DNA of 64,000 nt from Cymbidium sinense (taxonomy: Eukaryota > Streptophyta > Magnoliopsida > Asparagales > Orchidaceae): NCBI GenBank assembly GCA_021442155.1, contig CM038216.1, forward strand, positions 92,491,666 through 92,555,665, given 5' to 3'. A program made the position numbers and the translations under genes. The number at the start of each line of letters is the position of its first letter. The stretch's first letter is position 1. This document shows positions 46,731 to 58,196 of the stretch, one piece after another. The notes below the pieces were generated by a model. That model was not told where the DNA came from and did not search any database. It saw nothing but the letters and a program-made list of their open reading frames with translations.

Positions 46731-48280
46731 TAAAAATAAATTAAATAAACCTAAACTAAACTAAATAAACTAAACTAAAAACCTAAATATTTAAAATAAA
46801 CTAAACTAAATAAATAAGCCTAAAAAATAAAATAAACTAAACCTAAAAAAACTTAAACCTAAACCTAAACTAAAACTAAATAAACCTAAACCCTAAACCT
46901 AAACCTAAAAACAAACTAAACCTAAACCTAAATAAAACTAAATAAAGCCTAAACAAAAAATTAAATAAATCTTAAACTAAAAAAATAAATTGAATAAATA
47001 TACTAAATAAACCTAAATAAATAAAATAAAATGAACTAAACTAAATAAATATAAATAAAATAAAATAAAATAAAATAAAATAAAAACCTAAACCTTAACC
47101 AAACCGTAAAACTCAAATAAAGACCTAAACATAAACCTAAGCTAAAAATATAAATAAAAATAAGCTAAAGTAAATAAAATAATAAACTGAAATAAAATAA
47201 ATAAAATAAAATAAATAAAAAATAAACTAAATATAAAAATAAACCTAAATAAATAAAGTAAGTAAAAAATGAAATAAATAAATATAAACCAAAACTAAAC
47301 CTAAACTAAATAAACCTAAACCGAAACCTAAACCTAAACCCTAAATAACATAAAACAAAATTGGCCAAACAAAATAAAACCTAATCCTAAACCTAAATAA
47401 ACTAAATAAATAAATTAAACCTAAACCTAAGTAAATAAATAAACAAAATAAGTAAACCTAAACCTAAACATAAACATAAACTAAACTAAGTAAGCTAAAA
47501 GTTAAATAAACAAATAAAAATAAACCTAAACCTAAACTTAAACTAAATAAAACTAAAAACTAAATAAAACTAAAAATAAAAATAAACTAAACTAAACTTA
47601 AATAAATGAACCTAAACCTAAACTAAAAATAAACTTAAAAAAGAAACCTTATTAAATAAACTAAATAAACTAAACTAATAAAATAAAATTAGAATAAAAT
47701 AAAAATAAATAAACCTAAACCTAAAATTAAAAAACCTAAACTAAATAAACCTAAATAAACCTAAACCTAAACATAAACTAAAATAAACTAAAAGCCTAAA
47801 CCTAAACCTAAACCTAAACCTAAATAAACTAAAATACAAATAAAAATATACCTTAACCTAAAATAAAAATAAAACGTAAACTAAATAAACATAAATAAAA
47901 ATAAAATAAAAAATAAATAAACAAATTAAACCCTAAACTTAAATAAAACCTAAATTTATACTTAAATAAAACCTAAGCCCTAAACCTAAACTAAACTAAA
48001 TAAACCAAAAAAATAAACCTAAACCTAAACTAAATAAACTAAAAACTAAATAAAATAAACTAAACTAAACTAAAAAAACTAAAAATAAATAAACTAAATA
48101 AAAAGTAAATAAAACCTAAACCCAAAATAAACCTAAATCTAAAAACCTAAACCTAACTAAACTTAAACTAAACTAAAATAAAACTTTAAATAAATAAAAC
48201 AAACTAAATAAGTAAATAAACTAAATAAACTTAAACCTAAATAAACCTAAACTAAAATAAATAAATAAAAATAAAAATAA
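46731..48280 (+). repeat. Tandem duplication of ~1.58 kb, copy 1
   Basis: AT-rich CCTAAA/CTAAA sequence whose order is repeated almost exactly in 48281-49830. Examples are AAATTGAATAAATATACTAA at 46987 and 48567, the AACCAAACCGTAAA phrase at about 47097 and 48661, ACCTAAGCTAAAAATA at about 47125 and 48705, and GCTAAAAGTTAAAT at about 47492 and 49062. The word order differs from the standard AT-rich block, and there are no boundary motifs or gene fragments. Confidence 0.85.
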
Positions 48281-49830
48281 AAATAAATTAAATAAACCTA
48301 AACTAAACTAAATAAACTAAACTAAAAACCTAAATTAAAATAAACTAAATGAAACCTAAACCTAAATATTAAAATAAACTAAACAAAATAAATAAACCTA
48401 AACAAAATAAAATAAATTAAACCTAAAGAGACTTAAACCTAAACCTAAACTAAAACTAAATAAACCTAAACCCTAAACCTAAACCTAAAAATAAGCTAAA
48501 CCTAAACCAAAATAAAACTAAATAAAACCTAAAAAAAAATTTAAATAAACCCTAAACTAAATAAATAAATTGAATAAATATACTAAATAAACCTAAATAA
48601 ATAAAATTAACTAAACTAAATAAATAAAAATAAAATAAAATAAGATAAAAACCTAAACCTAAACCAAACCGTAAACTTAAAATAAAAACCTAAACATAAA
48701 CCTAAGCTAAAAATAAAAATAAAAATAAACTAAAGTAAATAAAATAATAAACTAAAATAAAATAAATAAAATAAAATAAATAAAAAATAAACTAAATATA
48801 AAAATAAACCTAAATAAATAAAGTAAGTAAAAAATAAAATAAATAAATAAATATAAACCAAAACTAAACCTAAACTAAGTAAACCTAAACAGAAACCTAA
48901 AGCTAAACCATAAGCCCTAAATAAAATAAAACAAAATAAACTAAACTAAATAAAACCTAATCATAAACCTAAATAAATAAATAAACTTAAACCTAAACCT
49001 AAATAAATTAAAAAAAAAAATAAACCTAAACTTAAACATAAACCTAAATTAAACTAAATAAGCTAAAAGTTAAATTAACAAATAAACATAAACCTAAACC
49101 TAAACCTAAACTAAATAAAACTAAACACTAAGTAAACCTAAAAATAAAAATAAACTAAACTAAACTAAAATAAATAAACCTAAAAAATAAACCTTGTTAA
49201 ATAAACTAAATAAACTAAATAAATTAAACTAATAAAATAAAATTAGAATAAAATAAAAATAAATAAACCTAAACCTGAAAATAAAAAACCTAAACTAAAT
49301 AAACCAAAATAAACCTAAACCTAAACTTAAACTAAAATAAACTAAAAGCCTAAACCTAAACCTAAACCTAAACCTAAATAAACTAAAGTACAAATAAAAA
49401 TATACCTTAACCTAAATAAAAATATAATAAACCAAAACTAAACCTAAACTTAAAATAAAAACTAAATAAAACAAACTAAATAAAACCTAAACCTAAATAA
49501 AAATAAAACATAAACTAAATAAACCTAAATAAAAAATAAATAAAAAATAAATAAACTAAATAAAACCTAAACTTAAATAGAACCTAAACCTAAACTTAAA
49601 TAAAACCTATGCCCTAAACCTAAACTAAACAAAATAAACCAAAAAAATAAACCTAAACCTAAACTAAATAAACTAAAAACTAAATAAAATAAACTAAACT
49701 AAACTAAAAAACTAAAAATAAATAAACTAAAAAAAAGTAAATAAAACCTGAACCTAAAATAAACCTAAATCTAAAAACCTAAACCTAAATAAACTTAAAC
49801 TAAACTAAAATAAAACCTAAATTAAACTAA
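48281..49830 (+). repeat. Tandem duplication of ~1.58 kb, copy 2
   Basis: Second copy of 46731-48280. The opening AAATAAATTAAATAAACC at 48281 matches 46735. The copies stay alignable to about 49820 with small indels. They then diverge into unrelated AT-rich repeat (49831-50100). Confidence 0.85.
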
Positions 49831-50285
49831 ATAAAAAAAACTAAAAAAAACTAAAATTCAAAATAAAACCTAAACCAAAAACTTAAATTTAAACTATAAA
49901 TAAATAAAAGATATAAATAATTAATGAAATAAACCTAAATAAACCTAAACCTAAACTAAACTAAAAATAAAAACCTAAAAATTAAATAAAACCTAAACTA
50001 AAATAAAACTAAAAATAAACTAAGATAAAATTAAATAAACCTAAACCTAAACCTAAACCTAAACTAAATAGAAACATAAAAAAAAAACTTAAACCTAATT
50101 AAAAAAAGCATAAACCCTAAACTCCAAAACCCTAAACCCTAAACCCTAAACCTTAAACAGTGAAACCCTAAACCCTATCGCTAAATCATAAACACTAAAC
50201 CCTAAAACCTAAAACATAAGACCATAAACCTTAAACCCTAAACCCCAAACCCTAAACCCTAAAACCTAAACTCTAGAAACCTAAA
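49831..50285 (+). repeat. AT-rich sequence grading into a CCCTAAA tract
   Basis: The first ~270 bases are CCTAAA/ATAAA words without the standard block order. From about 50107 CCCTAAA dominates. Confidence 0.65.
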
Positions 50286-51120
50286 TCTTAAACCTAAACT
50301 AAATAAAATGTAAAAATAAAATAAATAGATAAAACCTAAACCAAAATAAAATAAAAATATTAAATAAAATAAAAACCTAAACTAAAACGTAAACCTAAAC
50401 CTGAACCTAAACCTAAATATAAACCTAAAAAAATAAAAAAATTAAAACTAAGCTAAAATAAACTAAATAAAAACCTAAACTAAACTAAAAAAAACTTTAA
50501 AATAAAAAACCTTTATAAAATAAAACCAAAATATAAAATATAAAATAAAGCTAAAATAAAATAAAATAAAATTTAAATAAAAGCCTAAACCTAAAAAAAT
50601 AAACCTAAAACTAAAACCTAAAAATAAAAAAAAAAAAAAAACCTAAACCCTAAACTAAAAAAAAAAAACTAAACCTAAAATAAACAAAATAAAATAAACC
50701 TAAACCTAAACTAAAATAAACTAAACTAAAATAAATAAAACATAAACCTAAACCTAAAATAAACTAAACCTAAACCCAAATCTAAATAAAATAAAATAAA
50801 CTAAAAATAAACCTAAAGCTAAACTAAAAAAATAAAATTAGAAATAAACCTAAAATAAAAACCTAAAACCTAAACCTAAAAAAATAAAATAAAAACCAAA
50901 ATGTAAACCTAAAAATAAAAAATAAAACCTAAACCTAAAAAATAAAATGAAAATAAAATAAACTAAAAAATAAAGTTAAACCTACACCTAAACCTAAAAT
51001 ATATAAAATAAATTAAATAAAAATAAAAATTAAACCTAAAAAGAGAAAAAAATAAAATAAACTAAAATAAATAAAAAATAATCTAAATAAACCTAAACCT
51101 ACCAATTTACTTAATTTCAA
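50286..51120 (+). repeat. AT-rich satellite block, near-complete
   Basis: About 0.83 kb with standard order. Ends in a boundary motif (CTACCAATTTACTTAATTTC, 51099-51118). Confidence 0.85.
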
Positions 51121-51765
51121 AAGAAAAACCCTAAACCCTAAACAATAAATCATATACCTTAAACCCAAAACCCTAAAACTAACCCTAAACCATAAATCCT
51201 AAACTGACAACCCTAAACCCTAAACCCTATACCCTAAATTATCCCTAAACCCTAAACCCTGAACCTAAACCATAAACCCTAAACCCTAAACCCTAAACCC
51301 AACACCCTAAATCCTAAAACTTAAACCCTAATCACCCTAAACTAAACCCTAAGCTCTAACTCTAAAACCCTAAAGCTAAACTAAAACTATACCTAAACCT
51401 AAACTAAATAAACCTAAGCTAATCAAACCCTAAAACTTAAACCCTAAACACTAAAAACCCTAAACCCTAAAGTCTAAACACTAAACCCTAAACCATAAAC
51501 CTTAAACCCTAAACCCCAAACCCTAAATCCTAAAAAACCCTAAACGCTAATCCCTAACCCTAAACCCTAAACCATAAAAGCATAAACCCTAAAACCTTAA
51601 ACCTTAAATCCTAAGCCTAAACTCTAAACCTTAAACAAACTCTAAACCATAAACCCTAAACCATAAACCCTAAACCTACAACCTTAAACCCTAAACCCTA
51701 AACCCTAAACCCTAAACCCTAAACTCCAAAGCCCAAACCCTTAACCCTAAATCCTAAACCTTAAA
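51121..51765 (+). repeat. Telomere-like CCCTAAA tract
   Basis: A long tract with one of the best runs of perfect heptamers in the window (about six copies near 51686-51724). No gene fragment. Confidence 0.85.
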
Positions 51766-52640
51766 AACCTAAAAGCTTAAACCCAAACTAAATAAAACCT
51801 AAAAATAAAATAAATAAAAAAACCTAAACCTAAACAAACTAAATAAATAAAATAAAATAAATAACTAAACTAAAATTAAAACCTAAAAGCTAAACTTAAA
51901 CCTAAACCTAAAAATAAAATAAAATAAAAAATAAAACTAAACTAAAATAAAATAAATAAAAACCTAAACTAAACTAGAAAATAAGATAAACCTAAAATTA
52001 AAAAACCTAAAAATATTTAAAACTAAACGTAAAACAAAAATAAAATAAACCTAAAATAAAATATAATAAAAACTAAATAAAAAGCTAAGCCTAAAAAATA
52101 AACCTAAAAAGAAAAGCAAAAAATAAATAAAAAATAAAACCTAAATCGTCAACTAAAAAAAAACCTAAACCTCAAATAAACAAAATAAAATAAACCTAAA
52201 CCTAAAGTAAAATAAACTAAATAAAAATAAATAAAACCTAAACCTAAACCTAAAATAAACTAAAATTAAACCCTGAACTAAATAAAATAAAATAAACTAA
52301 AAATAAACCTAAACCTAGACTAAATAATAAAAACTAAAAATAAGCCTAAAATAAAAACCTAAAATCAAAACCTAAACCTAAAAATAAAAAATAAAACCAA
52401 AATCAAAAAACCAAAATAAAAAATAAAACTAAACTAAAAAAATTAACCTAAATCGAAACTTAAATCTAAAACATAAACTAAAATAAAAAACCTAAACTAA
52501 AATGAATAAACCTAAAGTAAATAAACTAAACTAAATAAAAATTTAAAAATTTAAAAATAAAAATAAAAAATAAAATAAACTAAAATGAATAAAAAATAAA
52601 CTAAATAAACCTAATCCTACTTATTTAGTTAATTTTAAAA
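51766..52640 (+). repeat. AT-rich satellite block, near-complete; parent of the 56.4-kb copy
   Basis: About 0.87 kb. The segment from about 52010 (AAAAATATTTAAAACTAAAC, then AAAAGCTAAGCCTAAAAAAT) is nearly identical to 56408-56515, marking the start of a large tandem duplication. Ends with a variant boundary (CTACTTATTTAGTTAATTTT, 52617-52636). Confidence 0.8.
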
Positions 52641-52940
52641 TAAAAAAATCCTAAATCCTAAACCTTAAACCCAATACCCTAAATCTTAAACCCTAAACAC
52701 AAACTAAACCATAACCTAAAAAACTAAAAATAAAACTAAACCTAAACCTAAACCCTAAACCCTAAACTTAAAACTAAACCTAAACTAAATTAAAATAAAC
52801 CCTAAACTAAACTAAACTAAATACTAAAACCTCTAAACCTAAATTTAAACTAAACTAAACTAAACTTAAACCTAAACCCTAAACCTAAAAAATTATAAAC
52901 CTAAACCTAAACCTAAACCTTAAATAACCTAAAAAAATCT
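52641..52940 (+). repeat. Telomere-like tract, CCTAAA-rich
   Basis: CCCTAAA and AACTAAACC words with few perfect heptamers. Confidence 0.7.
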
Positions 52941-53925
52941 AAACCTAAACTAAATATAACCGAAAAATGAAATAAATAAAAATATCTAAACCTAAATGAA
53001 AAAAAAATAAATAAAAACCTAAATTAAAACCTTAAGCTAAACCTAAAAATATAATAAAATAAAATAAAATAAAATAAAATAAAATAAACTAAAATAAAAT
53101 AAATAAAATCATAAATAAAACTAAATAAAATAAAATAAACCTAAGACTAAATAACCTAAATATAATAAAAACTAAATAAAAAATAAAAATAAAATAAAAC
53201 TAAAATAAACTAAAATAAAAACTAAACAAAAACCTAAACCTAAAAAATAAACCTAAAAATAAATAAAAAATGAAACCTAAACCCTAAACTAAAAAAATAA
53301 TTAAAGAAACCTAAACCTAAACTAAAATAAATAAAATCTAAACATAAACCTAAAATAAACTAAACCTAAACCTAAAAAAATAAAATAAAATAAACTAAAA
53401 GTAAACGTGAACCTAAACTAAAAAATAAAACCTAAAAATAAACCTAAAATGAAAACCTAAAACCTAAACCTAGAAAAAATAGAATAAAAACCTAATCCTA
53501 AACCTAAAAATAAAAAATAAAACATAAACTTAAAAAATAAAATAAAAATAAAACTCAACTAAAATTAAACCTAAACCTAAACTAAAAAAATAAAACCTAA
53601 AAATAAACCTAAAATTAAAACCTAAAACTTAAACCTAAAAAAATAAAATAAAAACCTAAACCTAAACCTAAAATTTAAAAATAAAACCTAAACCAAAAAA
53701 TAAAATAAAAATAAAACTCAACTAAAAAATAAACCTAAACCTAAACCTAAAAACTAAACTAAAATAAAAAACCTAAGCTGAAATAAATAAAATTAAAATA
53801 AATAAACTAAACTAAATAAAAAAATAAACCTAAATAATAATAAAAAATAAAATAAACTAAAAATAAATAATAAATAAACTAAATAAACCTAAACCTATTA
53901 GTTTAGATAATTTTTTTTAAAAAAA
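52941..53925 (+). repeat. AT-rich satellite block with an internal duplication
   Basis: Longer than usual (~0.98 kb). The segment AAAACCTAAAAATAAACC to AAAATAAAACTCAACTAAAA occurs twice (about 53424-53562 and 53593-53725). Ends with a boundary motif (CTATTAGTTTAGATAATTTT, 53895-53914). A perfect (AAAAT)n run of about seven units lies near 53055-53089. Confidence 0.8.
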
Positions 53926-54439
53926 TCCTAAACCCTATATCCTAAACCCTAAACCCTAAATAAAAAATTAACCCTAAAATGAAAACTCTAAACCTGTAAC
54001 AATAAATCTACAACCCTAAACCCTGAACCATAGACCCTAAAATATCCTAAACCTTAAGCCATAAACTCTAAGCCCTAAACCGTAATCCTTAAACCCTAAA
54101 CCCTAACCCTAACCTTAGCCCTAAAACCTAAACCTTAAAAGCATAATCACTAAAACCCTAAACTCTGAACCCAAAGCCCTAAACCCTAAATGCTAAACCC
54201 TAAACCCTAAACCCTAGCCCTTACCCTATCCCTAAAAGAATAATCCCTAAAACCCTAAACCCTAAACTCTAAGCCCTAAACCCTAAACCCTAAATTATAA
54301 CCCTAAGCCCTAAACCCTAAACTTTGAACCCTAAACCCTAAACCCCAAATCATAAAGCTAAACCTAAAGTAACTAAATAAATTAAAAATTAAACCTAAAC
54401 CCTAAAACCTAATAACTTAAACCTAAACCTAAATTTTAA
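53926..54439 (+). repeat. Telomere-like CCCTAAA tract plus linker
   Basis: CCCTAAA with marker phrases AAAAGCATAATCACTAAAAC (54137) and CCCTTACCCTATCCC that are repeated at 56753 onward. The linker AAAGTAACTAAATAAATT (54366) precedes GR-RBP copy 8. Confidence 0.8.
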
Positions 54440-54883
54440 GACTGAGAAGAACCTTGATCGCAAGAACATCATTGTCAACTGGCAGATAGACAATAAGCAA
54501 TACTAAGGCAAGAGTTATCAGCTGTGTGGGATCTAGAGGTATTAGTGGATATGGAGGTGGTGGTTGGAGCAGTGGTGGTTATGGAGGTAGGAGGAGCGAC
54601 GAAGGTTTCACTCATGGTGGTAGCTGAGGGAGGGATCGGGGATATGATGGTGGTTCTGATGGGAACTGGAGAAACTAAAGAATGGTCGATCTGATCTGCT
54701 GGTTATGGAACTGTGAATTTACAGTAGAGATGGTTATAGTTATCCAAGGTTTTTGTTTTGATCTATGCGTGCTCATTTTTTATCTATGTCATCTCTTATG
54801 TCTTAGAGAACATGGTGTGTTACTTGGCTAATGAAATCAAAAGAAAGAAATGTTGACTTTGAATTTGTTATCAATTAAAAAAA
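54440..54883 (+). pseudogene. GR-RBP 3' fragment, copy 8
   Basis: The RRM end is visible as GAACCTTGATCGCAAGAACA (54449), which reads NLDRKNI in the RRM frame, followed by ATTGTCAACTGGC (IVN). The glycine-rich tail contains SRGISGYGGGG and SSGGYGGRRSDEG, then a TGA after THGGS and GRDRGYDGGSDGNWRN with the SRYSRGW portion deleted. The normal stop is replaced by reading through AACTAAAG. The 3'UTR is full length, ending in an A-run at about 54877-54883. It is the parent-like partner of copy 9 in a tandem duplication (offset ~2610). Confidence 0.8.
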
Positions 54884-55124
54884 CCAAAAACCTTAAACCC
54901 TAAACTAAAACATGAACCCTAGACCTAAAACCTAAACCCTAAACCCTAAACCCTTAACCTTAAACCCAAAAACAAAAATAACATAAAAAATAAATTGTAA
55001 CCCTAAATGCTAAACCCTAAAACTAACCCTAAACACTAATCCCTAAGCCCTAAACCTACAACCCTAAACCCTAAACCATAAAACCCTAAACTCCAAACCC
55101 TAAACCTTAAACCCTAAACCAAAA
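54884..55124 (+). repeat. Telomere-like CCCTAAA tract
   Basis: CCCTAAA-rich tract that is absent from the second copy of the duplication, where GR-RBP copy 9 is joined directly to the TAA-rich domain. Confidence 0.8.
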
Positions 55125-56213
55125 ACCCTAATAAGAAATTAATAAAACACTAAACTATACTAACTAAAACTAAAACTAATAGGTAATAAACTAAAATTAA
55201 TAAATATTAAACTAATAATAAATAAAAACAAAAACTAATAAAACTAACTAAACTAGACTAACTAAATAATAACTAAAAAATAATAAAAAAATAATAAAAA
55301 AACTAATTAAACATATAAACAAACTACTTACTAAATTAAACATAAACAGAAAAACCCCACTAGTAAACTAACTAAAAATAAACTAAACTAATAAAATTAA
55401 TAAAAATTAAACTAAACCTAAACTAATAACTAAAATAAAACTAATTAAATATTTAAACTAGGCCTTAATAAATAACTAACTAATAATAATAACTAATTAA
55501 AAAATATAAACTCTAAACATAACTAACCCAATAAATAACTAACCTATAATAAAAGTAAACACAAAAACTAAACTAACTAAACTAAAACTAATAACTAATA
55601 AACTAAAACTAATAAACTAACTAAATAACTAATAAAAGTAACTAACTAATAACTAAAACTAATAACTAAACTAAATTAATAAACTAATAAACAAATTAAG
55701 TAATAATAACTAAAACTAATAATAAAATTAAAAAAACTAATAAATAAAAACTAAATCTCTAAAAACAACTAACACTAAACTAATAAACTAATAATAAACT
55801 AAACTAAATAAAACTAATAACTAAATTAATAATAATAATAATAAACTAAATTAATAATAAACTAAATAATAAATAAACTAAACATAATAATAATAAGCAA
55901 ACATAATAAACTAAGTAATAATAATAAACTAATAAAACTAAGTAAACTAATAAATTAATAACTAATAATAAAAAAAATAAGCTAAACTAAAAACTAGTAA
56001 TAACTAAAAAAACACTAAATAATAATAAAACCTAATAAAATAAAAACTAACTAAACTAAACTAAACACTAAACTAACTAAACTAATAAATGATAATAAAC
56101 TAAATAAAAACTATATAATAAAACTAATAATAATTAAATAATAATAATAGACTAATAAGAACTAAACTAACTAAATAAAAAAGTAATAACTAAACTAACT
56201 AAAACTAATAAAC

Positions 56214-56251
<38 letters not shown>

Positions 56252-56400
56252 CTAAATAAATGAAACACTAAACCCGTAAACGTCAATTAATAAAACTAAT
56301 AATAATAAAACTAATAATAATGAACTAAACTAAACTAAAATAACTAATAATTAAACTAATAAAATTAATAATAATTACTAAATAATAACTAAAAAACTAA
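55125..56400 (+). repeat. TAA/CTAATAA-rich domain, copy A
   Basis: Built from ACTAATAA, AACTAACTAAA and TAATAATAA words rather than CCTAAA. It contains a perfect (AAT)n run of ~11 units at about 56216-56249. The whole segment is repeated in 57285-58196 plus 61316 onward. Around 56010-56030 it preserves the uninterrupted (empty) version of the site that holds the RTE LINE in copy B. Confidence 0.85.
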
Positions 56401-57049
56401 AAAACATAAAAATATTTAAAACTAAACTTAAAACAAAAATAAAATAAACCTAAAATAAAATATAGTAAAAACTAAATAAAAAGCTAAGCCTAAAAAATCA
56501 ACCCTAAAAAAATTAAACCCTAAACTAAATAAAATAAACTAAACAAAAAATATACATAAACCTAAACTAAAAAAATAAAAACTAAAAATAAGCCAAAAAT
56601 AAAAACCTAAAATCTAAACCTAAACCTAAAATTAAAAAAAAAACCTAAATCATAAACCCTAAAAAATCATAAACCTTAAACCATAAACTTTAAACCCTAA
56701 ACCCTAATCTCTAAACCCTAAACCCTAACCTTAGCCATAATCCCTAAACCATAAAAGCATAATCACTAAAACCCTAAACTCTGAACCCTAAGCCCTAAAC
56801 CCTAAATGTTAAACCCTAAACCCTAAACCCTAACCCTTACCCTAGCCCTAAAAGCATAATCCCTAAAACCCTAAACCCTAAACTCTAAGCCCTAAACCCT
56901 AAATGCTAAACCCTAAACCCTAAACTGTAACCCTAAGTCCTAAACCCTAAACTTTAAACCCTAAACCCTAAACTCCAAATCGTAAAGGTAAACATAAATT
57001 AAAAAATAAACTTAAACCCTAAAACCTAATAACTTAAACTTAAACCAAA
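56401..57049 (+). repeat. Shortened AT-rich block and CCCTAAA tract, second copy
   Basis: 56408-56515 matches 52010-52115 closely. Following pieces match 52262-52400 with internal deletions. From about 56700 the CCCTAAA tract repeats 54060-54430, including AAAAGCATAATCACTAAAAC (56753). The boundary motif and the 52.4-53.9 kb block are missing from this copy. Confidence 0.8.
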
Positions 57050-57284
57050 ACAAGAAAAGAACCTTGATCGCAGGAACATCACACCAGCTTAGATATGACA
57101 ATGGAGGTGAAGACCGAGGTGGGAGTTAAAGTGGGTGTGGGATCTAGAGGTGTTGGTGGATATGGAGGTGGTGGTGAGCAAGCAGTTATGGAGAGGAGAG
57201 AGACCTGAGGTTACACTCGTGGTGGTGGTGGAGGGACGGATATGGTGGTGTTTCTGATGGGAACTGGAGAAACTAAATAATGGC
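57050..57284 (+). pseudogene. GR-RBP 3' fragment, copy 9, 3'UTR deleted
   Basis: Matches copy 8 from GAACCTTGATCGCAGGAACA (57059) through the glycine-rich tail (GTTGGTGGATATGGAGGTGG, 57148) to GGGAACTGGAGAAACTAAAT, which encodes the GNWRN-type ending. It then breaks at AATGG (57279) and joins CCAAAAACCCTAATAAG. Compared with copy 8, ~445 bases (the whole 3'UTR, A-run and CCCTAAA tract) are missing. The RRM end is further eroded. Clearly a duplicate of copy 8 rather than an independent insertion. Confidence 0.8.
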
Positions 57285-58000
57285 CAAAAACCCTAATAAG
57301 AAACTAATAAAACACTGAACTGTACTAACTAAAACTAAAACTAATAAGTAATAAACTAAAATTAATAAATATTAAACTAATAATAAACTAAAGCAAAAGC
57401 TAATAAAACTAACTAAACTAGACTAACTAAATAATAAATAAAAAACTAATAAACAAATAATAACAAAAACTAATTAAACTAATAAACAAACAACTTACTA
57501 AATTAAACAAAAAGAAAAAAACCCCACTAGTAAACTAACTAAAAATAAACTAAACTAATAAAATTAATAAAAATTAAACTAAACCTAAACTAATAACTAA
57601 AACTAAACTAATAAAATAACTAAACTAGACCTTAATAAATAACTAACTAATAATAATAACTAACTAAAAAATATAAACCCTAAACATAACTAACCTAATA
57701 AATAACTAACCTATAATGAAAATAAACACAATAACTAAACTAATAATAACTAAACTAACTAAAAAAAAACTAATAATTAATAAACTAAAACTAATAAACT
57801 AACTAATAAAAGTAACTAACTAATAACTAAAACTAATAACTAAACTAAATTAATAAACTAATAAACAAACTAAATAATAATAACTAAAATTAATAATAAA
57901 ACTAAAAAAACTAATAAATTAAAGCTAAATCACTAATAACAACTAACACTAAACTAATAAACTAATAATAAACTAAACTAAATAAAAATAATAACTAAAC

Positions 58001-58034
<34 letters not shown>

Positions 58035-58196
58035 CTAAACTAATAATGAACTAAATAATAAATAAACTAAACCTAATAATAATAAATAAACCTAATAAAC
58101 TGACTAATAATAATAAACTAATAAAACTAACAAATTAATAACTAATAATTATAAAAAAATAAACTAAACAAAATCTAATAATCACTAAAAAAACAC
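57285..58196 (+). repeat. TAA/CTAATAA-rich domain, copy B, left part
   Basis: Repeats 55126-56015 at an offset of ~2165-2181, for example GTAATAAACTAAAATTAATA at 57348 and its match at 55182. Contains a perfect AAT run near 58003-58032. It is interrupted at AAAAAAACAC (58187-58196) by the RTE LINE. Confidence 0.85.
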
